Source: Embiotoca jacksoni (Eukaryota; Chordata; Actinopteri; Embiotocidae). From it: a stretch of DNA of 64,000 nt. The notes under the pieces are model-generated. The model ran no database searches and was not told where the DNA came from. It saw only the letters and a program-made list of their open reading frames with translations. This document shows, in pieces, positions 21,641-33,995 of this stretch (position 1 is the stretch's first letter; each line of letters opens with the position of its first letter). The position numbers and the translations under genes were made by a program. The DNA lies in the NCBI GenBank assembly GCA_022577435.1, contig JAKOON010000008.1:14681001-14745000 (forward strand). Direction: 5' to 3'.

Positions 21641-24600
21641 TGAGCCACTCCGTAAAGCAGCAGATTTTCAAAAGATGATCTCTTAAGTTGACCCGACATG
21701 TGTTTGCAGCCTTTAGCTTTCCATGTTGTGCAATCCCCTTTTGGTTTTCAATTGTTCCTTTACTCACAAATGTAAGAACTGGAATGTGACCAGGAAACCT
21801 TATACTTAGCCGTGCTTTTGATGAAAATAAAAACATGTTCGGTGGACACAGCAGTTCACTCATGCTTTCTTAGCATGACATTTAACGTCAGTCCCAAAAT
21901 CTTTGGCCAGACTTCAAAGCTGGAAATATGGTAAATCTTCTTTCACTACCTAATATTGTGCTTATAGTCACTGCAGAGCGTGTAGTTGGGCTAATTCAGT
22001 TAGACCAAACCTCTTACCGCCAAGGCTCTGAAGTTTTACACTAGTGCCCAGTATCTTGTGAAATTGGAAACACTTTTATGTCTGTCTGTCTATCAAACTT
22101 TATAATACTCTGATTTCTAACCCACTGGCAGTGTCTTTTAATTAGATTACACTGAAGGAAGAAGCAGAGTTCAGGATGCCAATTTGTGTCCCAGACGGTG
22201 TAAAATTTGTTGTTACACTGCCGCCAAACAGAGCAGGTGAGAGCAGACAAGGTCCTCAGGCAAAGAGCAGTTGACTGCTCCTTTAGAGTTTAGCTCTCTC
22301 TCCCTCTTTTCCCTCTCTCTTCCCTTTTAGCAGTCAGACATTAGAGGCATGAGAGGATAAATAAACATGTTATTCAAGAGCTCGACATTCAAAGTAAAAT
22401 ACAGAAGTTTTTGCACAGATGATGTCTCCAGGGTAGTGCTTTACAGAGAACAGGGATGGTGGCAAGCAAAGAAAGCATGTGTAGTGTAAGTGCTGTATAT
22501 CGAAAGTGACAGCGTGTTCGTTCTCTGTCATTATACTGATTTCTGAAAGAGAAGGAGGTCAAACAAGTGTCTTAAGCTTTGTGCAGAAAAAAAAGACAAA
22601 CATTTATGGCACAAAAACATTTTGTCATTTGTGGATGTGAGCCAATTGTGATAATTATGAAGTTGTATGAAAATATTATGATTAGAACTATGTTGCATCT
22701 TATGAATGTTGTAACAGACTTTATTTATTCAGCGTATTAGAAATCTATAATTTATAGTGAATATAGCAATCGTGTGTTCAAAGAATATAGCCAACCAAAG
22801 CAGCAAAGGGAACAGCTGCAGGTAATTAGAGCTGGCCCAGAAATGGCCTGGGATTCAAAGTAAACATGGACGGTTTCCACAATCAACAACATTTACAAAT
22901 GCAGAAGAAGGAAGCTACTGAATTTGTGAAGAATGTGCAGTGGGAATGGAAAGCATAGAAGCATGAAGCCAGCAGATGTTGAAAATTAAATACATGCGGC
23001 ATGTGGCTAACAGGACTGTGGGCTTATTCTTCCGATGGTGGAGCCTGGAGTTCTTGAGGGCTAGAGGACAGCTGTTCCGGGTTACAGGTTTACATCCAGC
23101 CAGTCACTGCTAAGATTTTTTTTTTTTTTTAAATGGATTTACTTGAGGGGAAACTGACTTTTGGTGCATATCTGTGCTCTCCTACCGTTGTTTGCAGGAG
23201 TACACATATCAAGTGTGATTCCTTAAAATTTGTCAAGAGTTTACAACAATTTCTTTTGAATTGATTGACTTTAAGTGGTTCGATGAAACCAAACTCTCGG
23301 CCCCAGAGAGCTCCGATTCTTTCGGGCACAAATACTTTAATCTATGAGTGCCAACTGGTTCTGCTTTAAATTGCTCAAAAGACCCGAATTATAGATGATT
23401 GACAGAAAGAACTTGATGCTCTCCTGTGGCTTTGTGTGTGTGCCCTCAGCTAGTGCTTGCAAAGTTTTCAGTGCTGTGCAATGGCCGGGCTTGGTAGGTT
23501 GTTTTGTGTCGTAGTATACAAACTAAAAATCAACAACAACAACCTAAGTAGCAGTGTGGAGATGCATACAGAAGTGTAAAACTTTAGTATTACATAATAA
23601 AACTGGCTTTTTTTTGTAACCTGCATACAAAATGATATAGAAGGATCTTTATTGGAAATATGAAATAACTTTGTGGAAGATTCGTGTTCTTTGGCATCTA
23701 AACTTGTTAGCAGTTTGAAAAATTCAATACAAACTCTGTAGATTTTTTTTTTTTTTGTCCTCTTTTGTATCACAGTCTCAACTCTCTTTAAAGTGAGACA
23801 TATTCTCATGTATTTATGTTTGAGGCCTTTGAAAGAAAAACTGGCTGGGGTTTCCCCCGTGGAATACATTGTGTTAAGTCTGTCTCTGTGTGGCATCCCT
23901 TGACTAAATATTAGTACACTGGCTGGTCAGCATGAGTGTGGTACTTCCTGCACCAGCTTTCAATGAAACAACTGTACTCTGTTTATTCAAAGAAGCTGCC
24001 TGAAATTTTACTGTCAGACACTCTCTCGGCTCTTTGGCTGTTGCAGGGGAAACATGTCAGCAGTGTTTAAAATAGTTGTTTCATAAATTATTTGTACTAA
24101 TCTGTGCAGGTATTCATCGTGACTCATGAAGCGGTGGGTGATTTTCCGGCTGGAGAGTAAAGGTTTTGCTTTTCAAAGTCAGACGTCACAGGAATTAAGT
24201 TTAACATTTGCTTTCTGTTTAGTGCTGTACCCTTTACAAATAAAACGTTCCTTTTCATTGGGAAAGAAAACACATGCATGTTCATGTCACTAATATTTCA
24301 AAATGGCACTAATGTGCAGCAGTTATTATTTATAGCCATGCTTCAGTTTTTCTGTTTGTACTACAGTATGTAATGTGTCTTTGGAATGGGCCAAGGAGAC
24401 TCTGATGTTTATTATATCGTGTGGGTAGAAAAATGTGAGAATGAACATTTACCAATTACAAGATATTATCTTTATACTTCTTCATTTTTAAATTAATACT
24501 TCTCTATCGTTGTGTGCAAAGTATTCATTAGACAGAGGAAGACTTTTTTCTTTGAAAAAACTTTTAAGGCTAGATTTAAGATCTGATGTGGGAATTTAAT

Positions 24601-24988
24601 ACTTGTATGATTGTTAATGCAAAAGTGATTAAGTACTTACATTTACTTTTCAGGCTTCTGCCTCATGTTAAGTTTAAATAATCAGTTATGTGTGTTATAC
24701 TCGTGTCAGCTTTAACCGACCCTTTACCTCTCAAACCCATGATACCTCTGCCCTGTCTGACCAGGTGTGTCACAGCCACAGGTTGGGCAGTTTATTATTA
24801 CTTAATCGCTGCCGTCGGCTCCCATCAAGGTTTAGGATGAGTGTTGCCAGCTGTTTTCCTGCTGTCATTGTTTCTCTGTTTCTGACTGTTCTTTTCTTAC
24901 TTTCTGTACAGTGGCCTCATGGTGGTGGTGAAGTTTCTTCTGTGGCAAGTACTGGGAACCTAGCAAACAAGTTTTTAAAAATCCTCTT

Positions 24989-25030
24989 AAAAAAAAAAAA
25001 AAAAAAAAAAAAAGAAGAAGAAAAAAAAAA
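24989..25030. repeat. Poly-A / GAA tract
   Basis: A long A run interrupted by GAAGAAG. It could be the tail of an eroded retroposon on the plus strand, though no body was recognised upstream. Confidence 0.9.
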
Positions 25031-26190
25031 GTCTACCATACTACAGTACAGATGAAAGGGAGAAAAGGCTGCAGTTTCTCATTTTGTTGGCTTATAGTAA
25101 AGATTTTATTTGCAAAGATGAGGCTAGATGTGTCAGATGAAATGGTGCATATTCACCTCAACTGCTCCCAATTGGATTCAGTGATAGGAAGATATACATT
25201 ATGTATTTCATGTTAAATCACTTTTAAATGCAGTAGTAGTAGTAGTAGTAGGGTTGGGTAAATGGTCAAATCCCTATTTAAAGAAGTGATGTTTTTTTGT
25301 GGCCAGGGGGGTGTTGGACAAAGTTGAAACCCTCCTTTTCCCTGGAGGTGGGCTAGGATCATTAGTTTTAGTTTTTGAAGTGTTTGGCCTTTTGATGTTC
25401 CTATGTTCTCTTTAGGCACCCTGGCCTGAAGGATATCTAATATCACTCCTACAAATTTCCAGTTAGGAATAATTTGAACCGAGCATCTGTCAAAGAAACA
25501 GCCATTTAAATACATTGGTCATGGTTAAAGAGGCATAAAATGAAGCCAGATTAGACAGAGCACCTTTCTCTGAAGGCTGAGTCTGGTCGAGTGTGGGCCA
25601 ACCTGGGGCACAGGGACCCAGGAAAACTGCGCCTGCTTCCAGTTCATTAAATGTAACTATCAAACACCGCTGGGATTTAAACTCTCCCCTGGCTGCCCTC
25701 CTCGTGATCAGCCATGCTTGCTTCTCCTGCCACTGTGGCATGGTGGGGATTGTTTTTGGGTCTCACTTACTTGATATTTTATTTATGAATGTTCAGGGGA
25801 GTTGGGACTAGATTATATTTCTCTCTCTGTCTGATGCTTTGAGTAACCGGGGACTGGTATGTCCTCACTTCAAAGATGGCCTGTGTGTTTCCACTAGGGT
25901 GTGCAGGAGGACCTTTTATCAGTGTATGGAATCTTAGATTACGTCTTATCACCAAGAGAATCATGAAAGAGCATGCATTACGTCCTCCGAAAGAACCTGT
26001 CTGTTCTTAGAGCAACCGACTGGGCTTATCTCCAAAATGTTCATCATTTCTTCTCTCCATCAACTTAGACAAAGGCACAGCCAATATCTGCTACAGGATA
26101 CACTGCGAAACAGAAGGACTGGTGATTACTGATGTTAATTCCATTACTTTGTCACAATGTGTATTGACTTAGTACCTTTTTGTTACCATT

Positions 26191-26207
26191 GGGGGGGGGG
26201 GGGGGGG
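26191..26207. repeat. Poly-G run (17)
   Basis: Seventeen consecutive G residues. Such runs are rare, prone to sequencing error, and can form quadruplexes. Confidence 0.9.
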
Positions 26208-26695
26208 AGAGAAGCAATACGTTGTTTTATTTTTTAGTCTTTTGTTATTTTAAACTATTTTTTTTTTTTTAAACTAGGTTTTGAGATAAAAATCATCCCA
26301 TTTTTAAAGTAAAAACGGAGTAATTATTTTTGCCATTAAATTCAATGTTTTGCAACAAGTAAATATGCTTATAGGGTTACATGTTAAATGATACACAGCA
26401 AAAGTGGGGAGAAAAGGTCTTTCAAATTTGTGAAACTTTTTGAAGTGTTCCTTCATAGACCCTGCCCCACCGAACCCTTTCTCACATCACTCCTGGGTCT
26501 AGGTGTCTACAAGAAAAAGTCAGGTTGCGTGAGCAGAACACCTATCGTTTGGGGGAAATAAACAACGCATTAGTTCCACATTGACTTGGCTCAGAAACAG
26601 AAGAAAGAAGAAGAGAGGTTAGGGGAAGTCCACAGCAGGAGGAAAGCTGGAGAGTATTAGTGGGCAGTGACATTTCATTTGAGTCTGCTCAAGCA

Positions 26696-26696
<1 letters not shown>

Positions 26697-26724
<28 letters not shown>
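26697..26724. repeat. (CT)n microsatellite
   Basis: About 14 CT units. Confidence 0.95.
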
Positions 26725-26728
<4 letters not shown>

Positions 26729-27774
26729 CTCTTTGTCCTCCATCGTTTTCTGGCACTCTTTTGCCATATGATGTTGATTAACTGCACCTCATCTATCCCT
26801 CCCTTCTTTTCCTCTGCTTACCATTTTCTATTCATGCAAGCCTAACCTTAACCTAAACTTGATCTGGGGGAAAGTTTTTATGATAATCATAAAAACACAG
26901 ATTTTCAACAGTGTTATTTTGAAGGCAAAGACGAATGATATTTTCCAGCTGCTTTGAATATTAGATCAGAAAGCACACACGGACAACCAAGGGATTTTGT
27001 TGTTTAATTTGGAGGACATAATCCATAATCCCATTCCAATACCACAACCCTCAAAGACATTGTACAACTTCGTATTCACGTCAGGACTTTTCCTCCTCCT
27101 CGACATGGTTGCCCTTATTCTATCACACTACAGCACCAACGCAATTAACCCTAAGAATGTTCATTAAAATATTAGGTAAGCCCCAAGTGTTAATTGTCTA
27201 AAAATAGTAATCTCCGTGGTAAATAGATCACCTAAGGTCTGAACTAATCACTAACGAATAGTGTGTAGAAATTCTAACCTAGTACCAAAATGACTGTCGA
27301 TGACATTGATCATATGTATATTGTGCAAAATTATTTATTTTCTTGTCAGTTTAACTGTACTGACACTGATTTTGATGCCCAAACTTGGGGCATTATTTGA
27401 TACTAAATTTGTACTTTGTATACTGTTTTCTTTTCATTTTTTTTTTTTTTTCATTCTGTTGACCTCACCTTTCGGAGCCAAGAGCAGGAGAGGTTTGTAA
27501 AATCTATTTATTATTATTATTTTTTAAATACACTTACATATCATGAAGAAACTGTAATTAATATGAATCAGTCAAGTCTGGCTGATACTTTCATCCATTT
27601 GATAAGGCTGACAACATACATCCACTGGATCTGATCAGTGCATCACCTCTAACAACAGTCCACAGTGGAAACTACAAGTCAGTGTTTGGGTAACATTCAT
27701 CCTCTCGTACTGCAGGAAAGTTATTAGAGTAGGTAGTTACAAAAAAATAGAAAAATACAAAAACTTCTGCTGTA

Positions 27775-28720
27775 CAGATCAGAATCAGAATGGGATTTTT
27801 TTGATTTATCGCCAAGTAAGTTCTCACATACAAGGAATTTGTCTGCTGGTAATTTTGCATACCAATCGAAAACTGAAAAGTTAAAGAAAAATATGTAACC
27901 ACACAAAGTCAGCAAAATACAGCTAACAAAAAGTTGGCGGTATGTGGATAAAATTTCACCATAAAGAATAAGTAAGAAAAACTAAAAAAAATAAGCACTA
28001 CTGCACATATTCACAGTCTAGACAGTATGTGTAATGTGCAAGTGTAATACTAATCAATGCGTAAATGTAACGCGCCGTGTTAGATGTGATGAGGTCACAG
28101 ATGTGCGATATAAGATTGTAGATTTCACGTTGTGATGTGCAGTGTCTGTGAGTGGGATAGAGGCGATGTCAGTGGGGGTCCTGGACCTTACTGATGAGGC
28201 CAGCTGCAGTCAGGAAGAAACTGTTCTTGTGGCATGAGGATTTGGTCGAGATAGACCTCAGTCTCTTGCCTGAGGGGAGTGATTGAAAAAGTTTATGTCC
28301 GGGGGTGGAAGGGGTCGGTCATAAACTTTCTTGCTCGCCTCAGTGTCCTGGAGGGGAGGCAGGTTGCAGCTAATCACCCTCTGAACAGAACGAATGATGC
28401 GCTGCATTCTGCCCTTGTCCTTGGCAGTGGTAGTAGGGGACCAGATAGAGATGGAGGAAGTGAGGATGGACTCATCGATGGCAGCGTAGACGTGCACCAT
28501 CATCGTCTTAGGCAAGTTGAACTTCCTCGACTGCAGCAGGAAGTGCATCCACTCTTGTGCCTTCTTTGTGAGAGAGCTGATTCTGCTCCTACTTGAGGTC
28601 CTTGGATGATGTTGGTGCCCAGGAGGCTGTAGGAGTCCACAGTGTCGACTGGGGTGTGATGGGGTTCGCTGGGGTGTGCTGGGGGGTGATGGGGTCCGCT
28701 GGGTTTTTTCTTTCACTCCA
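27775..28720 (-). mobile_element. 5'-truncated L2/Rex1-type LINE with degenerate reverse-transcriptase C-terminus
   Basis: On the minus strand, 28716-28258 is an open frame whose middle reads LTKKAQEWMHFLLQSRKFNL, then TSSISIWSPTTTAKDKGRMQ, RIIRSVQRVISC and LPPLQD. This is the C-terminal region after the reverse-transcriptase core of CR1/L2-group fish LINEs, where the typical form has KKAQQRLYFLRQLKKFNLP and RLQRIVRTAEKI. It continues into a 3' untranslated region ending near 27775 with a TGATTCTGAT tail and the TATGTGAGAACTTACTTGGC block. The 5' end is truncated near 28720, normal for target-primed insertion. The element is dead: catalytic RT and endonuclease regions are absent. Confidence 0.82.
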
Positions 28721-31700
28721 CAACCATCTCAACTGTCTTCAGTGTTAAGTTTCTTTTGGCTGATTGCTGAGATCTCTTTCCTTTTAGTGCTTTATTTAAT
28801 ACTAAGTAAGGGCTGTCATTTGGCCAAACTTACTTAATTGTGCAGAATGAGGGAATTTTCAGTGCGTTTGATGTGAGAGGAACCTTGCTGTTACTGGACA
28901 CGTTCAAGTTCGATTGGGTGTTAAATAACTACAAAACAGGGAGTAGTTTATTGGTGTGAAGTTGTAACTTTATCCTCTCTACCTTGGTTTGTCCTGGTGG
29001 TGGGAGGAGACGCTGTTGGAGGTGAATGTGCTGTAAGTGTGGAACTGCTGTGGAATAGGCTGTCGGGGTTCATTAGCCCAAGCCATCTCTATCTCAGGAG
29101 AAATGTGGTCAGTGGTTTAAAACCAATTTCCATTACCTGCCTTCATTTTATTAACTTCCGCACCATTACCAGAGAGCTTCCCTTTGACAGTTGTTCCTCC
29201 TCACTGTCTTGTACTTCTAAGAGATCCCCACGAGAGCAAGGTTGTGAAACCTCACTTATCCTGTACTCTGTGTTTCCTTTAATTGCCAAGCATTGTGCCT
29301 CAACCCTCTCCAGCCTTCTGCCAAAAGTGTGTGGTGTTTATCGCAGAATTTACACGTGATCGCACTTACATGGACCTCCATGATGTCTACAGGTATGCAG
29401 CCAAAATAGTTTACCCCCTGTGGATTTCTGATCAGCTGTACTAAGAAAAACACAAGTAAGGTCCTCTCAAAAGTTCAAAACCCGCCTCAGCCTAGTTTGA
29501 ATTGTCGCTAGCCCCAAACTTTTGAGTCAGATATATTGTGCTGAGATAATCCTGTGCAAGTCAGGGATGTGCCGCAAATAGTCATATCTATCTATTCCAG
29601 GACCCCGGTCCACCACCACTGATTAGATCTGTTGGGAGCATTTGTACATGAATGGGACTGACTTTTCCTGCAGCCCAAGTGAAGAGGAGGAGTATGAAGC
29701 TTGTGAGACACCCTTCTTCATGGCTGCCACTTGGGAGCATAGGGAAATGGAGGAGGAGGTGAAAGGCCAGGTGTCTGCCACAGAATTTAATTAGAAAGAC
29801 TGGATGCTTTGTCCTCGGTTAAGTTGCTGCAGGCATTCTTTAATTGCCCCATTCCCAGTTTCTTCCAGCCGTCCCTTCTCTTAAGTTCATTAGCATTCAT
29901 CTTGCACGAGCATTTGAATATCGATTTCAAGGATGTTTTACTTTACTGAACTTCAAATTCTTTTCTTAACTTGTGTATGTAGAAATAGATTTTTATTAGC
30001 TCCCTTCCAAAATGTTTCCTCTTATTTCAGACGTTGCACTTAAAGCCACTTTATCTTAAGTGATGAGATCAGTAATTGACTGGGCTGATTAATTTATGAG
30101 TTATTAAAAAGCTCTAAGTTTTAGAGAGTAACAAGATAAATTAAGATATGCAGTGTTGGAGAAGGAATATGGGCTGAAGAGACAGAGAGGCCTGACACCA
30201 CCCGGTGATAAGATTGAGCAATGTGAACGCTTTTTAGGGATTTTCTCTGTCCTGTTGAAATTGTGAGAATTACCTGAGTCTGATGGAACTGCTGTTAATT
30301 GGATGATGCTATTTTTCAAGCAGCAGGCTTCTGGATTTGGCTCTCAGACTTTGGAAGAATTATAATCAATAGTACTAAATAAAGAAATCAGAGAAGGAGT
30401 TTGGCACCAGAAACATACCTGTAATAATCCCAAATATGCATCTAATAATTCTTTTTTTTAAATGGCTGACTACATGAGGCTAGATCAAGCACAAGCTGAG
30501 ACACTATTTCTGTACTGCTTGTATTGTAACTTGACTGTTTTGATAAGAGGTTTAAGAAGAATTTTATGATCAATCATGAATTGATTTAACATTTAATGAA
30601 ATCCATCACGGGGATTTGATCTGAGCCTTTGATAAATCAGAGGATGTAATAGGCAATTAATTGTTACATTTTTCTGATTCATATGATGGTATTACCAAAT
30701 ATGTTAATAATGTAAGAATGCTTTTAAGAGAAAGCAAATTGCTTTTTTGAGGTCTTTTTCTCAGTCCCTCGCCTTGAGCTTTATCCACAGTGTTTAACCC
30801 TGTTAACCAGCATTTAAGAAGAGAAAGCTGAGATTAACCCCAGCAATAACACTGACCATCACTCATTAAAACTGTAATCACGCGTAAAATGAGATTGATA
30901 GAAATTTTTCTCAAAGGTTGAGAAAGGGGAATAAAAAAACCACGAGTTATATATCCTGAAACAGGATTTAATGAACAGAAAGTTAATTCAGCTGCTTTCA
31001 AAATATGGTGAAGTGCAAAAAATCTTACTCTGCAAATTACAGACTTCACAATGTTCATCACAGCATTTCTAACAGCACACAGAGGTTATGCTCCCTCTTG
31101 CACACATACATCTTACCTGTACTGCAAAACTGCATACGCTCATACACCAACACATATTCTGCTCTGCAATATAATATCTGGTTTATCTAGTTGCTGGGAA
31201 TAGTTAAATCCTTCACGGGGAAGCACTCTGTTGGTAGGATTACCTCAGTATTCGCCCACCGTTTCTCTCCTGATTATCACATTTTTTTCTCAACAGGCCA
31301 GTTTAAGGCCAGTGTTTTAATGTTCAGCACTATTCAATCCCTAGCTTTTACTCTGGATATAATATTTATTTTGGTTAATCACTTAAGTATCATAGTGAGC
31401 TCAATATCTTTAGTAGTTGGTAACAGGATAATGTGTATGATGGGTGAAAGTCAGGGCACAAACACACTTTTATATATACTGCATGAAAAAGTTTCCAAAG
31501 TAAATTTTTACTTTAAAACACCCTTGGCTGATGGTTCTAGTCTCTCAATTTCCCAAGCTCTGTCTGGCATACAAGTACCTTACTGAATATGGATAGAGTA
31601 TGTCAGAAAAGACAAAACAATATGATAGATGTAATATAAACTCTTCGCTGTGCCTGTTTTTCTGTGCTTATGTTTTTTTATTAGCTTGTTCCACAGCTCC

Positions 31701-32929
31701 GGTCCCCCTGCATGGTTCACTTAAGAGTGGACTCTGTACCTGCTGTTTTGAAGGTTCATTTTGAACTTACAACCAAGGCTGACACCTGAGGAACCCGGCC
31801 TTTGATTGATTGTTGAGACCATTGATCTAATCTAAGTCTTTGTATTTCTCCTCTGCATCCTTCCATTTTTTTTTTTTTTTTGTAAGGAATGGAATAAAAC
31901 TAATTTTCTTTGGCCTCATGCAGAGCTTCACTCTCCAAGGTGGGAAAAGTGAGTGAAAAAATAAATAAATAAACCCGAGAAACCGGTCTTTCACAGTGGC
32001 ACAGAGATTTTTATAGACTGGATCAATTAAATTTGTCTTATTTGGAACGATGGGACTCCGTAACTCAATAAAAGGTAATGTGGTTGAAAATGCCTCTTGC
32101 GGTGCGGCCATTAGCTGAGAGAATGTTACAATGGAAGTTTTAACATGCAGGGATTACAGAGGCATAAGACTGATCTGAGCCATCTGAGCCGAGGTGTGGG
32201 TGGGCATCCTGGGCTACCAAGTCATGTTGTGACGGCCAGTGAGAGGGAGATAGAGAAGTCTTCACAGCCGGGGCTTGATGGAAACCAGAGGTGCTACAAA
32301 AAGGAGATGGAGACACTGACTAGAACCTTTGCTTTACTAGAGCTGGGTGACGATCTTTGATATCCCTATTGCCCTGACAGTATTGCTCTGATGCTATCTA
32401 GTACTGAAAAATGACAAATTGTGATACCTTGGCAACATTCACATTTAGACTTTTTTTTAATTTCAAAACACATAGGCTCTACTAAGGCGGCACGCCCACA
32501 TAGATACTGTGAAATCACATGGTTTCAGCTGAAGTAAATCTTATTTCACTCTTAAAAACAACCTGTCTGAGTTGTGTGACTGGAGGCATCTCTGCACAAC
32601 TGCCATGCTATAGCATCAGATGAAAACATCTGTAAACTGAACCGTCCATGTAGTCTACTTAGGGGAAATATTTAAATTGTAGCCTTGATAGTCTGCATGT
32701 GAGGTAATAGGGGACATCTGTAAATTATAGCTAGTTTGTAAGATATTGACCTATGGAAATTTTTAGTGATATTTAACCATCTATATAATGCATATCAAAC
32801 ATTGTAGAATTGAAAGGTGTCTGGTGTTCTTCAGCATGGATTCACAGCAGTAACAGTTGATGACAATATTTACACAGCAGGAGGAAAAATAGGCCTTGTG
32901 ACTTTTCTTTGCTTAATTACATACACATC
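28721..32929. other. Gene-free stretch
   Basis: Unique sequence without a supported exon. It contains the candidate element at 30530-30700 and a T/A-rich run at 31866-31881. The portion around 32330-32480 opens AGAGCTGGGTGACGAT and may be a degenerate interspersed repeat, unassigned. Confidence 0.5.
30530..30700. promoter_or_regulatory. Candidate enhancer-like element with PBX/HOX-type site
   Basis: The sequence holds ATCAATCA (complement TGATTGAT, a PBX-HOX composite word) within a perfect 6-bp inverted repeat ATCAAT-CATGA-ATTGAT at 30569-30585. It also has GATAAATCA and the palindrome CAATTAATTG. Dense homeodomain words in non-repetitive sequence suggest regulatory function; conservation is not tested. 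Confidence 0.3.
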
Positions 32930-33032
32930 TGTTTCTTGGTCAAAGACACTTTGATATGTGGAGGAGCTGGAGATCTAACCACCAAGCCTTCAGTGGTGTG
33001 GATGACCTGCTCTACCACCTGGGCTACTTGGC
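32930..33032 (-). mobile_element. tRNA-headed SINE remnant
   Basis: Minus-strand reading: AGCCCAGGTGGTAGAGCAGG, then TCATCCACACCACTGAAGGC, TTGGTGGTTAGATCTCCAGC and TCCTCCACATATCAAAGTGTC. The A-box (TGGTAGAGCAGG) and a decayed B-box (GGTTAGATCTCC for GGTTCGATCCC) are those of a widespread fish SINE head, followed by the TCAAAGTGTC body block. The mutated B-box suggests it is not transcribed by RNA polymerase III. Confidence 0.72.
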
Positions 33033-33759
33033 TTAAAATACACTGCTCCATCCTTTTCTACCTCATTGACACTGAGCTGGTGAGAGATGTGAATATACGA
33101 GTGCCTCCCTCCTGGTAATTAATTTGCAGCATGTATGGTGGCTTAAATTTCTACTGTATTTTCACGATTGGTACTCAAGGGTGTCGACCAAACAGTTACT
33201 TTCTCAATGAAGAAAGCAAGAAGGCAGTCTTATTATACACGAACCAATGCATCCATGAGATGCCTTATGAGAAAGTTGATTAGGCTGCAGGAAAGTAAGG
33301 AGAAGTTTCTGTTGTCAAAACTGCCATATTTTTAAAATCTATCATAATCAAAATTTATTCAAGCTGACCACAGCTTCAGGGATGGAAATACTTTTTAAGT
33401 CACCTTTTAGGCCTACAGAAGCTGATGGTCTGATGTTCAAAAGACTTTGATTGGAGTACCACTAAGTTAAATGTTTTTTATTAGCATTTTTTTTAATAAA
33501 TCACCTATTTGACAAACAATGCTTTCCACTATATTGTTATATTTATTAGGTGAGACTGTCTCCCTCTAATGTCATTTTCATAAATAGATGTCAGAAATCC
33601 TTTTGCAAAAACGCTTATAAATGTAGCGCCTCTTTTTGTAATGGCCACATCCATTCTTTGTGTGTGCATTCCCTATCAGTGAACTCAGATGTGTCACTTG
33701 CTATGTTGGGGAAGGATGGAAACACAGAGTGCCTCAGGACATTGTAACAAACTCCCTTG

Positions 33760-33995
33760 TGCCACCAGCCCCCCCGACACAATTACCCACTCATGTCTAA
33801 TTGGCATTTGAGGCTTCTCTGCTTGATCGACCATGGCCACATCAGCATGAAGTGGCAGGGCAGTGCTTGCCAAACTGTGACTTAACTGGTATCACGCTTT
33901 GTTACTCTTGTAGCTACTTACATAATTTGTTGATGTAAATTTACTCTGCCTAATTAACATCGTCAGCCTCTCATTTAATCTGAACAGACGTGGGA
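33760..33995. promoter_or_regulatory. Candidate conserved non-coding element
   Basis: Repeat-free sequence with GTCTAATTGGCATTTGAG, CTAATTAACATCG and CATTTAATCTG. It looks like AT-hook/homeodomain-bound developmental elements. Called from texture alone. Confidence 0.22.

Larger units (their letters stand above)
21650..27770. other. Gene-free stretch
   Basis: Unique sequence with simple repeats: a poly-A/GAA tract (24989-25030), (AGT)n (25232-25250), a 17-base G run (26191-26207) and (CT)n (26697-26724). No supported exon; the 142-codon minus-strand frame at 23468-23896 has no recognisable domain. Confidence 0.5.

Noticed and set aside
23468..23896. 142-codon minus-strand open frame
   Set aside because: No recognisable domain, crosses a poly-T run read as lysines, and lacks splice or promoter context. 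Chance frame in AT-rich DNA.
32930..33032. tRNA gene reading on the minus strand
   Set aside because: Only the A-box half is tRNA-like; the B-box is mutated and the 3' part matches a SINE body instead of an acceptor stem.
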